A stretch of 64,000 nt of DNA from Pseudomonas sp. TNT3 (GTDB taxonomy: Bacteria; Pseudomonadota; Gammaproteobacteria; Pseudomonadales; Pseudomonadaceae): NCBI RefSeq assembly GCF_010095445.2, contig NZ_WFGV02000019.1, positions 1 through 64,000 on the forward strand, written 5' to 3'. Within the stretch, counting starts at the first letter, position 1. Each line of letters starts with the position of its first letter. Below are positions 55,847-64,000 of the stretch, piece by piece. The notes under the pieces are model-generated. The model saw nothing but the letters and a program-made list of their open reading frames with translations, was not told the origin of the DNA and ran no database searches. The position numbers were made by a program, and so were the translations under genes.

Positions 55847-57526
55847 TTACGCCGCTTTCGCTTCCGGCTGGCTCAACGAGCGATTCAGCGCACTGAACAG
55901 CGCCTTGAAGCTCGCCGTGGTGATGTTCTCGTCGATACCGACGCCGTGCACCGCACGCTCACCGTTAACACGCAGCTCGATGTAAGCCGCCGCTTTGGCA
56001 TTGGTACCCGCGCCGATTGCATGTTCGTTGTAGTCCATGATTTCGACAGGGATCGGCAAACCCGCCACCAGCGCTTCCAGGGCGCCGTTGCCCTTGCCAC
56101 GCCAGTTCAGGTTGGTTTCGCCCTGGCCCTTGCTGGACACTTCCACTTCAACAGCGCTGTGGCCGTTTTCTTCCTGCAGGCGATGGCTCACCAACGCATA
56201 CGGAGTGTTGGCTTGCAGATACTCGCTGTGAAGCAACGCGTGGATCTGCTGTGCAGTCATCTCCAGGCCCAGGCGATCGGTTTCACGCTGCACGACCTGG
56301 CTGAACTCGATCTGCATGCGACGCGGCAAGTTGATGCCATATTCCTGTTCCAACAGGTAAGCGATACCGCCTTTGCCCGACTGGCTGTTGACGCGGATCA
56401 CCGCCTCGTAGCTGCGACCGATGTCGGCCGGGTCGATCGGCAAGTACGGCACTTCCCAGAGGGCGTCCGGTTTCTGCTGGGCGAAGCCCTTGCGGATGGC
56501 ATCCTGGTGGGAGCCGGAGAACGCGGTGTGAACCAGGTCGCCGACGTACGGATGACGAGGGTGCACCGGAAGCTGGTTGCATTCCTCAACGACTTTACGC
56601 ACGCCGTCGATGTCGGAGAAGTCCAGCTCAGGGTTCACGCCCTGGGTGTAGAGGTTCAATGCCACGGTCACGAGGTCGACGTTACCGGTGCGTTCACCGT
56701 TACCGAACAGGCAGCCTTCGACGCGGTCAGCGCCGGCCATCAAGCCAAGTTCGGTAGCCGCAACGCCAGTACCACGGTCGTTGTGGGTGTGCAGGCTGAT
56801 GATCACGCTGTCACGACGGTTGATGTTACGACCGAACCATTCGATCTGGTCGGCGTAGATGTTTGGTGTGGCGCATTCGACGGTGGCAGGCAAGTTGAGG
56901 ATCATCTTGTGCTCAGGCGTCGGGTTCCAGACTTCAATCACCGCATCGCAGACTTCCTTGGCGAAATCCAGTTCGGTGGCGCTGAAGGTTTCCGGCGAGT
57001 ACTCGAAAGTCCACTGGGTGTCCGGCTGTTGGGCAGCGTATTTGACGAACAACTTGGCCGCGCTCACGGCGATTTCCTTGATCCCGTCCTTGTCCTGGTT
57101 GAAGACAATGCGGCGGAACGAAGGGGAGGTCGCGTTGTAGAGGTGAACGATGGCTTTCTTCGCCCCACGCAGGGATTCGAAGGTGCGCTCAATGAGGTCT
57201 TCACGGCCCTGGGTCAGCACCTGAATGGTGGTGTCGTCCGGGATGTGGTTGCCTTCGATCAGGGTACGCACGAAGTCGAAGTCGGTTTGCGATGCGGCCG
57301 GGAACGACGCCTCGATTTCTTTCACGCCGACCGACACCAGGGTTTTCCAGAAGCGCAGTTTCTTCACCGCATCCATCGGCTCGATCAGCGACTGGTTACC
57401 GTCGCGAAGGTCCGAGCTGCACCAGATCGGCGCGGCAGTGATGGTCTTCGACGGCCAGGTACGATCCGGAATGTCGATAGTCGGGAACGCGCGGTATTTC
57501 GAAGACGGGTCTTTGAGCATGCTCAT
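55847..57526 (-). CDS. leuA: 2-isopropylmalate synthase
   Basis: 559-residue enzyme for the first committed step of leucine synthesis, condensing acetyl-CoA with 2-oxoisovalerate. The catalytic barrel starts [18 protein letters not shown] near residues 35-52 and contains [12 protein letters not shown]; the C-terminal part is the LeuA allosteric domain, which senses leucine. It belongs to the longer class II form. AAGGA precedes the ATG. A candidate leader peptide lies upstream. Confidence 0.98.
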   Translation of the reverse strand: MSMLKDPSSKYRAFPTIDIPDRTWPSKTITAAPIWCSSDLRDGNQSLIEPMDAVKKLRFWKTLVSVGVKEIEASFPAASQTDFDFVRTLIEGNHIPDDTTIQVLTQGREDLIERTFESLRGAKKAIVHLYNATSPSFRRIVFNQDKDGIKEIAVSAAKLFVKYAAQQPDTQWTFEYSPETFSATELDFAKEVCDAVIEVWNPTPEHKMILNLPATVECATPNIYADQIEWFGRNINRRDSVIISLHTHNDRGTGVAATELGLMAGADRVEGCLFGNGERTGNVDLVTVALNLYTQGVNPELDFSDIDGVRKVVEECNQLPVHPRHPYVGDLVHTAFSGSHQDAIRKGFAQQKPDALWEVPYLPIDPADIGRSYEAVIRVNSQSGKGGIAYLLEQEYGINLPRRMQIEFSQVVQRETDRLGLEMTAQQIHALLHSEYLQANTPYALVSHRLQEENGHSAVEVEVSSKGQGETNLNWRGKGNGALEALVAGLPIPVEIMDYNEHAIGAGTNAKAAAYIELRVNGERAVHGVGIDENITTASFKALFSALNRSLSQPEAKAA

Positions 57527-57616
57527 CGGGAAATCCTTATTGTGTCGGCCGAAAAAAGGCGGCCTGCCGGTGTATCAAAAGTTCTGGGGATAGAGCGTAG
57601 GGCGAGGCACCGCGAT
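57527..57616 (-). other. leuA 5' untranslated region
   Basis: Ninety bases between the candidate leader ORF and leuA. On the minus strand, GGCCG and CGGCC pair around CCTTTTTT just ahead of the ribosome site. It may fold alternatively with the leader stem. Confidence 0.4.
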
Positions 57617-57694
57617 TCAGCCCGGCAGTCGTGCACTGACGAGGCACAGACTGCGGTGCTGGCGAAGCCGAATGAGGGTGTGAGATGTTTTCAT
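57617..57694 (-). CDS. leuL: candidate leucine leader peptide upstream of leuA
   Basis: A 25-codon ORF (ATG at 57694, TGA at 57617) in the leuA leader has five leucine codons (positions 7, 10, 16, 18 and 23) and ends HRSLCLVSARLPG. This suits a translation-controlled leader: ribosome stalling at low leucyl-tRNA could change the fold of the following RNA. There is a GAAGG just before the ATG, at close spacing, and AGGG further up. The interpretation is inference from position and composition; there are no runs of adjacent Leu codons. Confidence 0.5.
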   Translation of the reverse strand: MKTSHTLIRLRQHRSLCLVSARLPG

Positions 57695-57889
57695 GCCTTC
57701 AACCCTAACCGCGAGGATGAGGGTTGGCAAGCAGTCGAAAAAAATTGAGAGGAATACTCTTAAAGACGACTTTTCTGAGATTTTATTGCTCGAAAGTGCC
57801 TCGATAGTTTCAATGATTGCTGCGGGTCTCAGCGTTGCGCAATTGAAAGTGGTTTGCTCGAGTGTTTCAAGATCGACTGGCTCAAAGGG
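57695..57889. other. region between leuA leader and the L,D-transpeptidase gene
   Basis: About 195 bases with no supportable gene. It should hold the minus-strand leuA promoter and the 3' end of the transpeptidase transcript. Composition is AT-richer near 57730-57800. Confidence 0.4.
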
Positions 57890-58393
57890 TTACGGACGTA
57901 TCTCGATCATCGTGCCATCCGGCACCAGACCCCATACCTCTCGCATGTCCATGTTGCGCATGGCAATGCAGCCGTCGGTCCAGTCAAGCGTGTGGAACAG
58001 GTTTTCCGGGTAGTCGTAGGTGTCGGGTGTGCCGTGGATCATGATCATCCCGCCCGGATCGACCCCTTCGCGTCGGGAGCGGGCGGAGTCAGCAACGTTG
58101 GGATAGGAGATGTGCATCGCCAGATTGAAGCGGTCGCTGACCTTGCGCCAGTCGACCCAGTAAAAACCTTCAGGCGTGCGCTTGTCGCCCTCCATCAGCT
58201 TGGCGCCTTTGGGCTGCTTGCCCAGGGAAATACGGTAGGTCCGCAGAGGCTTGCCATCGGCGATCAATTGCAATTGATGAGCGGACTTGAGCACCAACAC
58301 CTTTTCGATCGGTTTGCCATCCAGGGTCACCACGGTGGAAGCCTGGGACACAGCGATGAACGACATGCAAAGCAGGGCAAGCAACCAGCGCAT
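57890..58393 (-). CDS. L,D-transpeptidase family (YkuD) protein
   Basis: 167-residue exported protein with an N-terminal signal (RWLLALLCMSFIAVSQAS) and a YkuD catalytic site: H120 in IMIHGTPD and C142 in WTDGCIAMRN. Such enzymes make 3-3 cross-links or attach proteins to peptidoglycan. The family name is firm; the precise reaction is not. It sits upstream of leuA on the same strand. Confidence 0.92.
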   Translation of the reverse strand: MRWLLALLCMSFIAVSQASTVVTLDGKPIEKVLVLKSAHQLQLIADGKPLRTYRISLGKQPKGAKLMEGDKRTPEGFYWVDWRKVSDRFNLAMHISYPNVADSARSRREGVDPGGMIMIHGTPDTYDYPENLFHTLDWTDGCIAMRNMDMREVWGLVPDGTMIEIRP

Positions 58394-58500
58394 TGAAACG
58401 ATATCCCTAAAAGGTGTCGCGACTATGTATTTATAGGTGATTTTGCAGGAGCTGCCGCAGTCGACGATCTTTTAGCGTCGGCAGCATTCCAAAATTCAAA

Positions 58501-59052
58501 TCAAGTAATGACCGGCTGAGCAAGCGGCGGGATCGATTCGGACCGTACGGGGTAGACCTCGGTCCGCCGGTCAGCGAAGAAGCATTCTAGAGTACGACCC
58601 ACTGTGCGGAAAGCCAGGTCGGACCAAGGGATGTCGGCCTCTTCAAATAGTTGAACTTCGAGGCTTTCGATGCCTGCTGCAAAGTTCAGGTCAACCAGTT
58701 CCGCGCGAAAGAACACATGCACCTGGCTGATGTGCGGCACATCGATCAACGTATAGATGCTCAAGTCGCGGACCCGGGCGCAGGCTTCTTCGGCGGTCTC
58801 GCGAATGGCCGCTTGCTCGATGGTCTCACCGTTCTCCATGAAACCGGCGGGCAGGGTCCAATAGCCGAGCCGTGGCTCGATGGCGCGGCGGCACAACAGT
58901 ACTTTGGAGCCCCAGGTGGCCACGCAACCGGCGACGATATTGGGGTTCTGATAATGAATCGTATGACAGCTGTCGCAGACAAACCGCAGGCGTGCATCGC
59001 CTTCGGGAATGCGTTGGGTCACTGGGTTACCGCACTGACTGCAAAATTTCAT
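58501..59052 (-). CDS. Nudix hydrolase with N-terminal zinc ribbon
   Basis: 183-residue protein. The N-terminus is a zinc ribbon with CSQCG and CDSCH. The Nudix box begins GFMENGETIEQAAIRETAEEA at about residues 70-90 and fits Gx5Ex7REUxEE, but the next Gly position is Cys (EEAC). It resembles NudC-like or ADP-ribose-type pyrophosphatases. Exact substrate unknown. Confidence 0.9.
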   Translation of the reverse strand: MKFCSQCGNPVTQRIPEGDARLRFVCDSCHTIHYQNPNIVAGCVATWGSKVLLCRRAIEPRLGYWTLPAGFMENGETIEQAAIRETAEEACARVRDLSIYTLIDVPHISQVHVFFRAELVDLNFAAGIESLEVQLFEEADIPWSDLAFRTVGRTLECFFADRRTEVYPVRSESIPPLAQPVIT

Positions 59053-59173
59053 GCTTGGGTTCCTGAATGCTGCGCCTATCTTGGCGTGCGGCGGTGTCAG
59101 TCGGCAAGTTGTCGTTTAGCGACACACGGCTGTTCGGGGCTTGGGCGGTCGGTGTGATTGGTGCATGATGCAT

Positions 59174-59245
59174 AGGGTCTGTTGACGTTTGCTCGCGAAC
59201 TGCGGTGGCGCCCAACGCGGTCGTCAGCAAACGTCAACAGACCCT
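59174..59245. repeat. 72-base element with 20-base perfect inverted repeats
   Basis: AGGGTCTGTTGACGTTTGCT at 59174-59193 and its exact inverse at 59226-59245 enclose 32 bases. It lies in the gap between two divergent Nudix genes. It looks like a short non-autonomous mobile or regulatory repeat. Confidence 0.85.
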
Positions 59246-59268
59246 ACAGGCACAGATCGAGATCACTC

Positions 59269-59868
59269 ATGCTGGATGAGCTACTGCATCGGGTAAGCAA
59301 CCACACGCCGCGAACCCTGGAAACCGACAAACGCTTTCCCGAGGCCGCCGTACTGGTGCCCATCACCCGCAGTGACGAACCGGAACTGGTTCTGACCCTG
59401 CGCGCCAGCGGGCTCTCGACCCATGGCGGTGAAGTGGCTTTCCCGGGTGGTCGTCGCGACCCTGAAGACCCTGACCTGATTTTTACCGCCCTGCGTGAGG
59501 CTGAAGAAGAAATCGGCCTGCCGCCAGGACTCGTCGAGGTGATCGGCCCACTCAGCCCGCTGATTTCTCTGCACGGCATCAAGGTCACCCCTTTTGTTGG
59601 CGTGATTCCGGATTTCGTCGAGTACCGCGCCAACGATGCCGAGATCGCTGCGGTCTTCAGCGTGCCGCTGGAATTTTTCCGCGAAGATCCCCGCGAACAT
59701 ACCCATCGCATCGACTATCAAGGTCGCAGTTGGTATGTGCCCAGTTATCGTTACGGCGAATATAAAATCTGGGGGCTGACGGCGATCATGATCGTCGAGT
59801 TGATCAACTTGCTGTATGACGCGAAAATCAGCCTGCATCAGCCGCCCAAGAGTTTTATCAATACCTGA
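59269..59868 (+). CDS. CoA pyrophosphatase (Nudix family)
   Basis: 199-residue Nudix hydrolase of the CoA/acyl-CoA pyrophosphatase group. The UPF0035-type stretch GLSTHGGEVAFPGGRRDPED, about residues 48-67, precedes the Nudix box (ALREAEEEIGLP). It should split CoA to 3',5'-ADP and phosphopantetheine. The ATG at 59269 is used; the longer frame would translate the inverted-repeat element upstream. Confidence 0.93.
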   Translation: MLDELLHRVSNHTPRTLETDKRFPEAAVLVPITRSDEPELVLTLRASGLSTHGGEVAFPGGRRDPEDPDLIFTALREAEEEIGLPPGLVEVIGPLSPLISLHGIKVTPFVGVIPDFVEYRANDAEIAAVFSVPLEFFREDPREHTHRIDYQGRSWYVPSYRYGEYKIWGLTAIMIVELINLLYDAKISLHQPPKSFINT

Positions 59869-59933
59869 GCCATCGTTCGTATGGCGAACACCCGGCTTTT
59901 TAAGTGCGCCTGCCTGGCCCTGAGGACAATAAG

Positions 59934-60458
59934 ATGAAATACCGCCTGGGCGACGCCCGCGTCGAAACCCACCCACAAAGCTGGGTCGCTCCCAATGCCG
60001 TGCTGGTGGGCAAGGTCAAACTGGAAGAGGGCGCCAACGTCTGGTTCAACGCCGTGCTGCGCGGCGACAACGAGCTGATCCTGATCGGCAAGAACAGCAA
60101 CGTTCAGGACGGTACCGTGATGCACACCGACATGGGCTATCCGCTGACCATCGGCACCGGTGTGACCATCGGCCACAACGCCATGCTGCACGGTTGCACG
60201 GTGGGCGATTACAGCCTGATCGGTATCAATGCGGTGATTCTCAATGGGGCCAGGATCGGCAAGAACTGCATCATTGGCGCTAATTCTTTAATCGGCGAGG
60301 GCAAGGAAATCCCTGATGGCTCGCTGGTCATGGGGTCGCCGGGCAAGGTCGTGCGCGAGTTGACCGAACCGCAGAAGAAGATGCTCGAAGCCAGCGCTGC
60401 CCACTACGTGCATAACTCCCAGCGTTACGCCCGGGATCTGGCCGAGCAGGAAGAATGA
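59934..60458 (+). CDS. gamma carbonic anhydrase family protein
   Basis: 174-residue left-handed beta-helix protein of the CaiE/PaaY/gamma-carbonic anhydrase type. Hexapeptide turns and the zinc His residues are visible in VMHTDMG and [14 protein letters not shown] lies eight to eleven bases ahead of the ATG. It overlaps the DUF1289 gene by four bases. Confidence 0.94.
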   Translation: MKYRLGDARVETHPQSWVAPNAVLVGKVKLEEGANVWFNAVLRGDNELILIGKNSNVQDGTVMHTDMGYPLTIGTGVTIGHNAMLHGCTVGDYSLIGINAVILNGARIGKNCIIGANSLIGEGKEIPDGSLVMGSPGKVVRELTEPQKKMLEASAAHYVHNSQRYARDLAEQEE

Positions 60459-60670
60459 ACACCCCTGAACGGCCGGTCCGATCGCCCTGCGTGAATGTAT
60501 GTGCGCTGGACGATGATGATATTTGCACCGGGTGTCAGCGCACAGTGGATGAGATCACTCGCTGGAGCCGGATGGACAACGACGAACGACGCCAGGTCCT
60601 GGGGTTATGTCATGAGCGGGCCAAGTCCAGTGGTTTGCTCTGGATGATCGGCAAAACACCAAACCTGTAG
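60455..60670 (+). CDS. DUF1289 family protein
   Basis: 71-residue protein with the DUF1289 cysteine pattern: [19 protein letters not shown] at about residues 12-30, likely metal or cluster binding. Overlap with the anhydrase gene (ATGA) implies coupling. The last three codons (AAC CTG TAG) lie inside the large inverted repeat at 60662-60803, so the repeat supplies the stop. Confidence 0.9.
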   Translation: MNTPERPVRSPCVNVCALDDDDICTGCQRTVDEITRWSRMDNDERRQVLGLCHERAKSSGLLWMIGKTPNL

Positions 60671-60803
60671 CAGCTGGCGCAGCCTGCGTCCGGCTGCGCC
60701 AGCAGTCGTAAATCCTGATTTCACGATTAACCTATCAGACCGCAGTGTCTGTTTTTACGACTGCTGCGCAGCCGGACGCAGGCTGCGCCAGCTGCTACAG
60801 GTT
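60662..60803. repeat. 142-base REPIN-like palindrome of a second REP class
   Basis: Arms of about 50 bases, AACCTGTAGCAGCTGGCGCA at the left end and its inverse TGCGCCAGCTGCTACAGGTT at the right end, are near-perfect. The core is GCGCAGCCTGCGTCCGGCTG. The unit belongs to a class different from GTGGGAGC. It overlaps the DUF1289 stop. Confidence 0.9.
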
Positions 60804-60887
60804 CGTTGTCGTGTCCGTGCTCGGGTTTGGTGCTTGTGTGCGGGTGAAGTATTCTGCGCACCAAATTGACAGGTATCCCCCATCTCC

Positions 60888-61355
60888 ATGCTTTTCCTGA
60901 TCGCCTACATCAGCAGCGTCGTGCTGATCAACTACGCCTTTTCCACTGCCCCGCACCTGGACATCATCTGGTCTGCCTGGGGTGGGTTGGTGTTTGTCCT
61001 TCGGGACATGGTGCAAATCCGGTTCGGCCACGGCGCCATCGCCGCAATGCTGGCTGCGCTGGTGCTTTCCTACGTCACTTCCGACCCTTCCATCGCACTG
61101 GCCAGTGCCACGGCTTTCGCGGTGTCGGAATGCATCGACTGGCTGGTATTCACCATTACCCGACGCCCGTTGCATGACCGCCTGTGGATAAGTTCTGCGC
61201 TGAGCATCCCCCTCGATACTTTCATCTTTTTCGGCATGATCGACGCGTTCACACCGGGCGTGATCCTCACGGCGATGGGCTCAAAGTTCGCGGGCGTGAC
61301 GGCGGTGTGGCTGATCATGGCGTGGCGTCTGCGCAAACAGGCCGTCGCCAGCTGA
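60888..61355 (+). CDS. VUT-family (queuosine precursor transporter-like) membrane protein
   Basis: 155-residue membrane protein with five or so helices. The stretch FVLRDMVQIRFGHGAI, then AFAVSECIDWLVFT, matches the VUT/DUF165 family, to which the preQ0/preQ1 transporter YhhQ belongs. It is shorter than YhhQ (about 220 residues), so it may be a truncated subgroup with another substrate. No ribosome site is clear; the ATG at 60888 is the first in frame. Confidence 0.75.
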   Translation: MLFLIAYISSVVLINYAFSTAPHLDIIWSAWGGLVFVLRDMVQIRFGHGAIAAMLAALVLSYVTSDPSIALASATAFAVSECIDWLVFTITRRPLHDRLWISSALSIPLDTFIFFGMIDAFTPGVILTAMGSKFAGVTAVWLIMAWRLRKQAVAS

Positions 61356-61456
61356 AGCCAAAGCCTCAGGTTCATGTAAAATGCCGCGCTTTCGCCCCAT
61401 GGGAAGCGCGCCACGTGCTCGCGACCCTCGATGATCCGCTTCTTTGAGGACCTGAG

Positions 61457-62638
61457 ATGACCCGTATCGGAACTCCATTGTCGCCAACCGCGACCCGCGT
61501 ATTGCTGTGTGGCTGTGGCGAGTTGGGCAAGGAAGTGGTGATCGAGCTGCAGCGCCTGGGCGTTGAAGTGATTGCCGTGGATCGCTACGCCAATGCGCCG
61601 GCCATGCAAGTGGCGCATCGCAGCCACGTGATCAACATGCTCGACGGCGCCGCTTTGCGCGCGGTCATCGAAGCCGAGAAGCCGCACTTCATCGTGCCGG
61701 AAATCGAAGCAATCGCCACCGCCACCCTGGTTGAGCTGGAAGCTGAAGGCTTCACGGTGATCCCGACGGCGCGCGCAACGCAGCTGACCATGAACCGTGA
61801 AGGCATTCGTCGTCTGGCGGCTGAAGAGCTGGACCTGCCAACGTCGCCGTATCATTTTGCCGACACCTTCGAGGACTACAGCAAAGCCGTCGAAGACCTC
61901 GGTTTTCCGTGCGTAGTGAAACCGGTAATGAGCTCGTCGGGCAAAGGCCAGAGCCTGCTGCGCAGTGCAGATGATGTGAAAACCGCCTGGGATTACGCCC
62001 AGGAAGGCGGTCGTGCCGGTAAAGGCCGTGTAATTGTTGAAGGCTTCATCGACTTCGACTATGAAATCACCTTGCTGACCGTGCGCCACATTGGCGGCAC
62101 CACGTTCTGTGCACCGGTGGGTCACCGTCAGGAGAAGGGCGATTACCAGGAATCCTGGCAGCCGCAAGCCATGAGCCCGATTGCCTTGGCTGAATCCGAG
62201 CGCGTGGCGAAAGCTGTCACCGAAGCCTTGGGTGGCCGCGGTCTGTTTGGTGTGGAGCTGTTCATTAAAGGTGATCAGGTGTGGTTCAGCGAAGTCTCAC
62301 CACGTCCGCATGACACCGGTCTGGTGACCCTGATTTCCCAGGACCTGTCGCAGTTCGCACTGCATGCACGGGCGATTCTGGGCTTGCCGATTCCGCTGAT
62401 TCGTCAGTTCGGCCCTTCGGCTTCCGCTGTGATACTGGTGGAAGGTCAATCGACCCAGACGGCGTTCGCCAACCTGGGCGCGGCGTTAAGCGAGCCGGAC
62501 ACGGCGCTGCGTTTGTTCGGTAAGCCTGAAGTGAATGGTCAGCGCCGGATGGGCGTGGCGTTGGCGCGGGATGAGTCGATTGAAGCAGCACGTGCCAAAG
62601 CGACCCGCGCTGCTCAGTCGGTTGTTGTAGAGCTGTAA
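61457..62638 (+). CDS. purT: formate-dependent phosphoribosylglycinamide formyltransferase
   Basis: 393-residue ATP-grasp enzyme that makes formyl-GAR directly from formate, ATP and GAR in purine synthesis. It contains [20 protein letters not shown] near residues 15-34, the ATP-grasp loop [11 protein letters not shown] near 154, and [36 protein letters not shown] lies ahead of the ATG. Monocistronic, followed by a REPIN. Confidence 0.98.
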   Translation: MTRIGTPLSPTATRVLLCGCGELGKEVVIELQRLGVEVIAVDRYANAPAMQVAHRSHVINMLDGAALRAVIEAEKPHFIVPEIEAIATATLVELEAEGFTVIPTARATQLTMNREGIRRLAAEELDLPTSPYHFADTFEDYSKAVEDLGFPCVVKPVMSSSGKGQSLLRSADDVKTAWDYAQEGGRAGKGRVIVEGFIDFDYEITLLTVRHIGGTTFCAPVGHRQEKGDYQESWQPQAMSPIALAESERVAKAVTEALGGRGLFGVELFIKGDQVWFSEVSPRPHDTGLVTLISQDLSQFALHARAILGLPIPLIRQFGPSASAVILVEGQSTQTAFANLGAALSEPDTALRLFGKPEVNGQRRMGVALARDESIEAARAKATRAAQSVVVEL

Positions 62639-62641
62639 AAA

Positions 62642-62732
62642 CATCGCGAGCACGCTTTGCTCCACAGGTCAGTGCCTTTCACATAATTGTGCATGAACAC
62701 TGACCTGTGGGAGCAAGGCTTGCCCGCGATGG
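62642..62732. repeat. REPIN between purT and the MFS gene
   Basis: CATCGCGAGCACGCTTTGCT CCACAGGTCAGTG at the left is matched in inverse by CACTGACCTGTGGGAGCAAG GCTTGCCCGCGATG at the right. The inner CACAGGTCAGTG/CACTGACCTGTG arms are perfect. It may terminate or shield both convergent transcripts. Confidence 0.88.
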
Positions 62733-62739
62733 CGTCTTG

Positions 62740-64000
62740 TCAGGCAACCCGATTCAAATCGTTGTGACGGGTTTCCTTCAAGCACAACACCGCAATCAGA
62801 CTCAAAACCGCCGCCCCCGATACATACCCCCCGACATAACTCAAACCACCCATCGCCACCAGCTTCTGCGCGAAGAACGGTGCCGCGGAGGCGCCGACGA
62901 TGCCCCCCAGGTTGTAAGCGGCCGACGCGCCGGTGTAGCGCACGTGCGTTGGAAACAATTCAGGCAGCAGCGCGCCCATTGGCGCAAACGTCACGCCCAT
63001 CAGAAACAGCTCGATGCACAGAAACAGCGCCACGCCCCAGGTTGAGCCTTGAGTCAGCAACGGCTCCATCAGGAACCCCGACAGAATTGCCAGCACGCCA
63101 CCGATGATCAGTACCGGTTTGCGCCCGTAGCGGTCGCTGGCCCAGGCCGATAATGGCGTCGCAGCGGCCATGAACAGAACCGCAAAGCACAGCAATGCAA
63201 GGAAGGTCTCGCGGGTGTAGCCCAGTGTCGAGACGCCATAGCTCAGCGAAAACACGGTCGAGATATAGAACAGGGCATAGCACACGACCATCGAACCGGC
63301 GCCCAGCAACATGGGCGCCCAGTACTGGCTGAACAGCTCGACCACAGGCATTTTTACCCGTTCCTGGCGGGCCATTGCGTTAGCGAACACTGGGGTTTCG
63401 TGGAGCTTGAGGCGGACATACAGGCCGACCATCACCAGTGCGGCACTCAGCAGAAACGGAATGCGCCAGCCCCACGAGCGGAACTGCTCATCGGTCAGCG
63501 TCATGGCCAGGGTCAGGAACAGACCATTGGCGGCGAGGAAGCCTATGGAGGGGCCAAGCTGCGGAAACATGCCAAACCAGGCGCGTTTTCCTTTGGGCGC
63601 ATTTTCCGTAGCCAATAGTGCCGCACCGCCCCATTCACCTCCCAGTCCCAGGCCTTGGCCAAAGCGCAGCACGCACAGCAGGATCGGCGCCCAGGCCCCG
63701 ATGCTGTCGTAGCCCGGCAGCACGCCGATCAGCGTGGTGCACACGCCCATTAGCAGCAGCGAGGCGACCAGTGTCGATTTGCGGCCAATGCGGTCCCCGA
63801 AGTGGCCAAACAGCGCCGAACCCAGCGGTCTGGCGATGAAAGCGATACCGAAAGTGAGAAACGCCGACAGCATCTGAGCCGTGCCGGAGGTTTGCGGAAA
63901 GAACACCGGACCGATCACCAGCGCGGCGGCCGTGGCGTAAACGTAGAAATCGTAGAATTCGATGGCGGTGCCGATGAAGCTCGCCGTGGCCACACGTGTG
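62740..64000 (-). CDS. MFS transporter, metabolite:H+ symporter type (5' end outside the window)
   Basis: At least 420 residues are visible; the open frame continues past position 64000, so the start is not in the window. The GTG at 63993 is only the first start-like codon inside. It opens VATASFIGTAIEFYDFYVYA, the family's first helix, and has GDRIGRKSTLVASL in the loop between helices 2 and 3 and DRYGRKPVLIIGG in the equivalent second-half loop. This fits the MHS subgroup (shikimate, alpha-ketoglutarate, proline/betaine symporters). Substrate unknown. Confidence 0.92.
   Translation of the reverse strand, partial: TRVATASFIGTAIEFYDFYVYATAAALVIGPVFFPQTSGTAQMLSAFLTFGIAFIARPLGSALFGHFGDRIGRKSTLVASLLLMGVCTTLIGVLPGYDSIGAWAPILLCVLRFGQGLGLGGEWGGAALLATENAPKGKRAWFGMFPQLGPSIGFLAANGLFLTLAMTLTDEQFRSWGWRIPFLLSAALVMVGLYVRLKLHETPVFANAMARQERVKMPVVELFSQYWAPMLLGAGSMVVCYALFYISTVFSLSYGVSTLGYTRETFLALLCFAVLFMAAATPLSAWASDRYGRKPVLIIGGVLAILSGFLMEPLLTQGSTWGVALFLCIELFLMGVTFAPMGALLPELFPTHVRYTGASAAYNLGGIVGASAAPFFAQKLVAMGGLSYVGGYVSGAAVLSLIAVLCLKETRHNDLNRVA

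Noticed and set aside
55781..57748. 655-codon open frame on the plus strand
   Set aside because: It is antisense to leuA and includes the terminator region; no protein motif is visible.

Overview
The window is chromosomal DNA of a Pseudomonas, most likely of the P. fluorescens group. The evidence is the typical gene order (queA-tgt-yajC-secDF; suhB/trmJ-cysE-iscRSUA-hscBA-fdx-iscX-ndk-rlmN-pilW-rodZ-ispG-hisS-yfgM-bamB-der), the GC-rich core, DUF6124 proteins, and many REP/REPIN repeats of the GTGGGAGCxxGCTTGCxxGCGATGG type between genes.

Layout. 1-6091: a lipid/acyl operon with the tail of a probable YCF48-like protein, an MMPL/RND transporter, an acyl-CoA dehydrogenase and an acyl-CoA ligase, followed by a small potassium-channel-like protein and a PH-domain protein. 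6991-8476: a tandem array of REPINs with an almost perfectly constant 133-bp period. 8504-13633 (minus): the NAD-dependent molybdenum formate dehydrogenase operon fdsGBAD. 14171-19386 (minus): a lipoprotein, a LysR regulator, a CocE/NonD hydrolase and a BCCT transporter. 19387-20342: a tRNA-like relic and a second, 116/117-bp tandem REP array.

20343-29126 is the accessory part. It holds a DUF6124 gene with a conserved upstream block, then an AT-richer patch: a minus-strand pair (HEPN-like protein with a zinc ribbon, then a DUF5677-like protein), a dead IS30-family element, an AbrB/MazE-like remnant, and a plus-strand operon of a SIR2-domain protein, a HerA-type ATPase and a small KTSC-domain protein. 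SIR2-HerA is a known antiphage NADase system; the KTSC third gene and the neighbouring HEPN/DUF5677 pair are the best candidates for something new. The patch ends near tRNA-Leu(CAA), 29288-29372.

29480-53592 is housekeeping: queuosine synthesis (queA, tgt), Sec translocon accessory proteins (yajC, secD, secF), suhB, trmJ, cysE, the complete isc iron-sulfur operon behind two IscR-like sites, ndk, rlmN, pilW, rodZ, ispG, hisS, yfgM-like, bamB and der. The isc genes supply clusters used by IspG and RlmN just downstream, and by the formate dehydrogenase.

53739-64000: a methionine/glutamine-type aminotransferase overlapping an omega-amidase, leuA with a candidate leader-peptide ORF, an L,D-transpeptidase, two Nudix hydrolases, a gamma carbonic anhydrase, a DUF1289 protein, a VUT-family membrane protein, purT, and an MFS transporter cut by the window end. 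PurT uses formate, which the fds complex oxidises; this is only a metabolic connection, not a linkage argument. All calls rest on reading the sequence; no database search was run.
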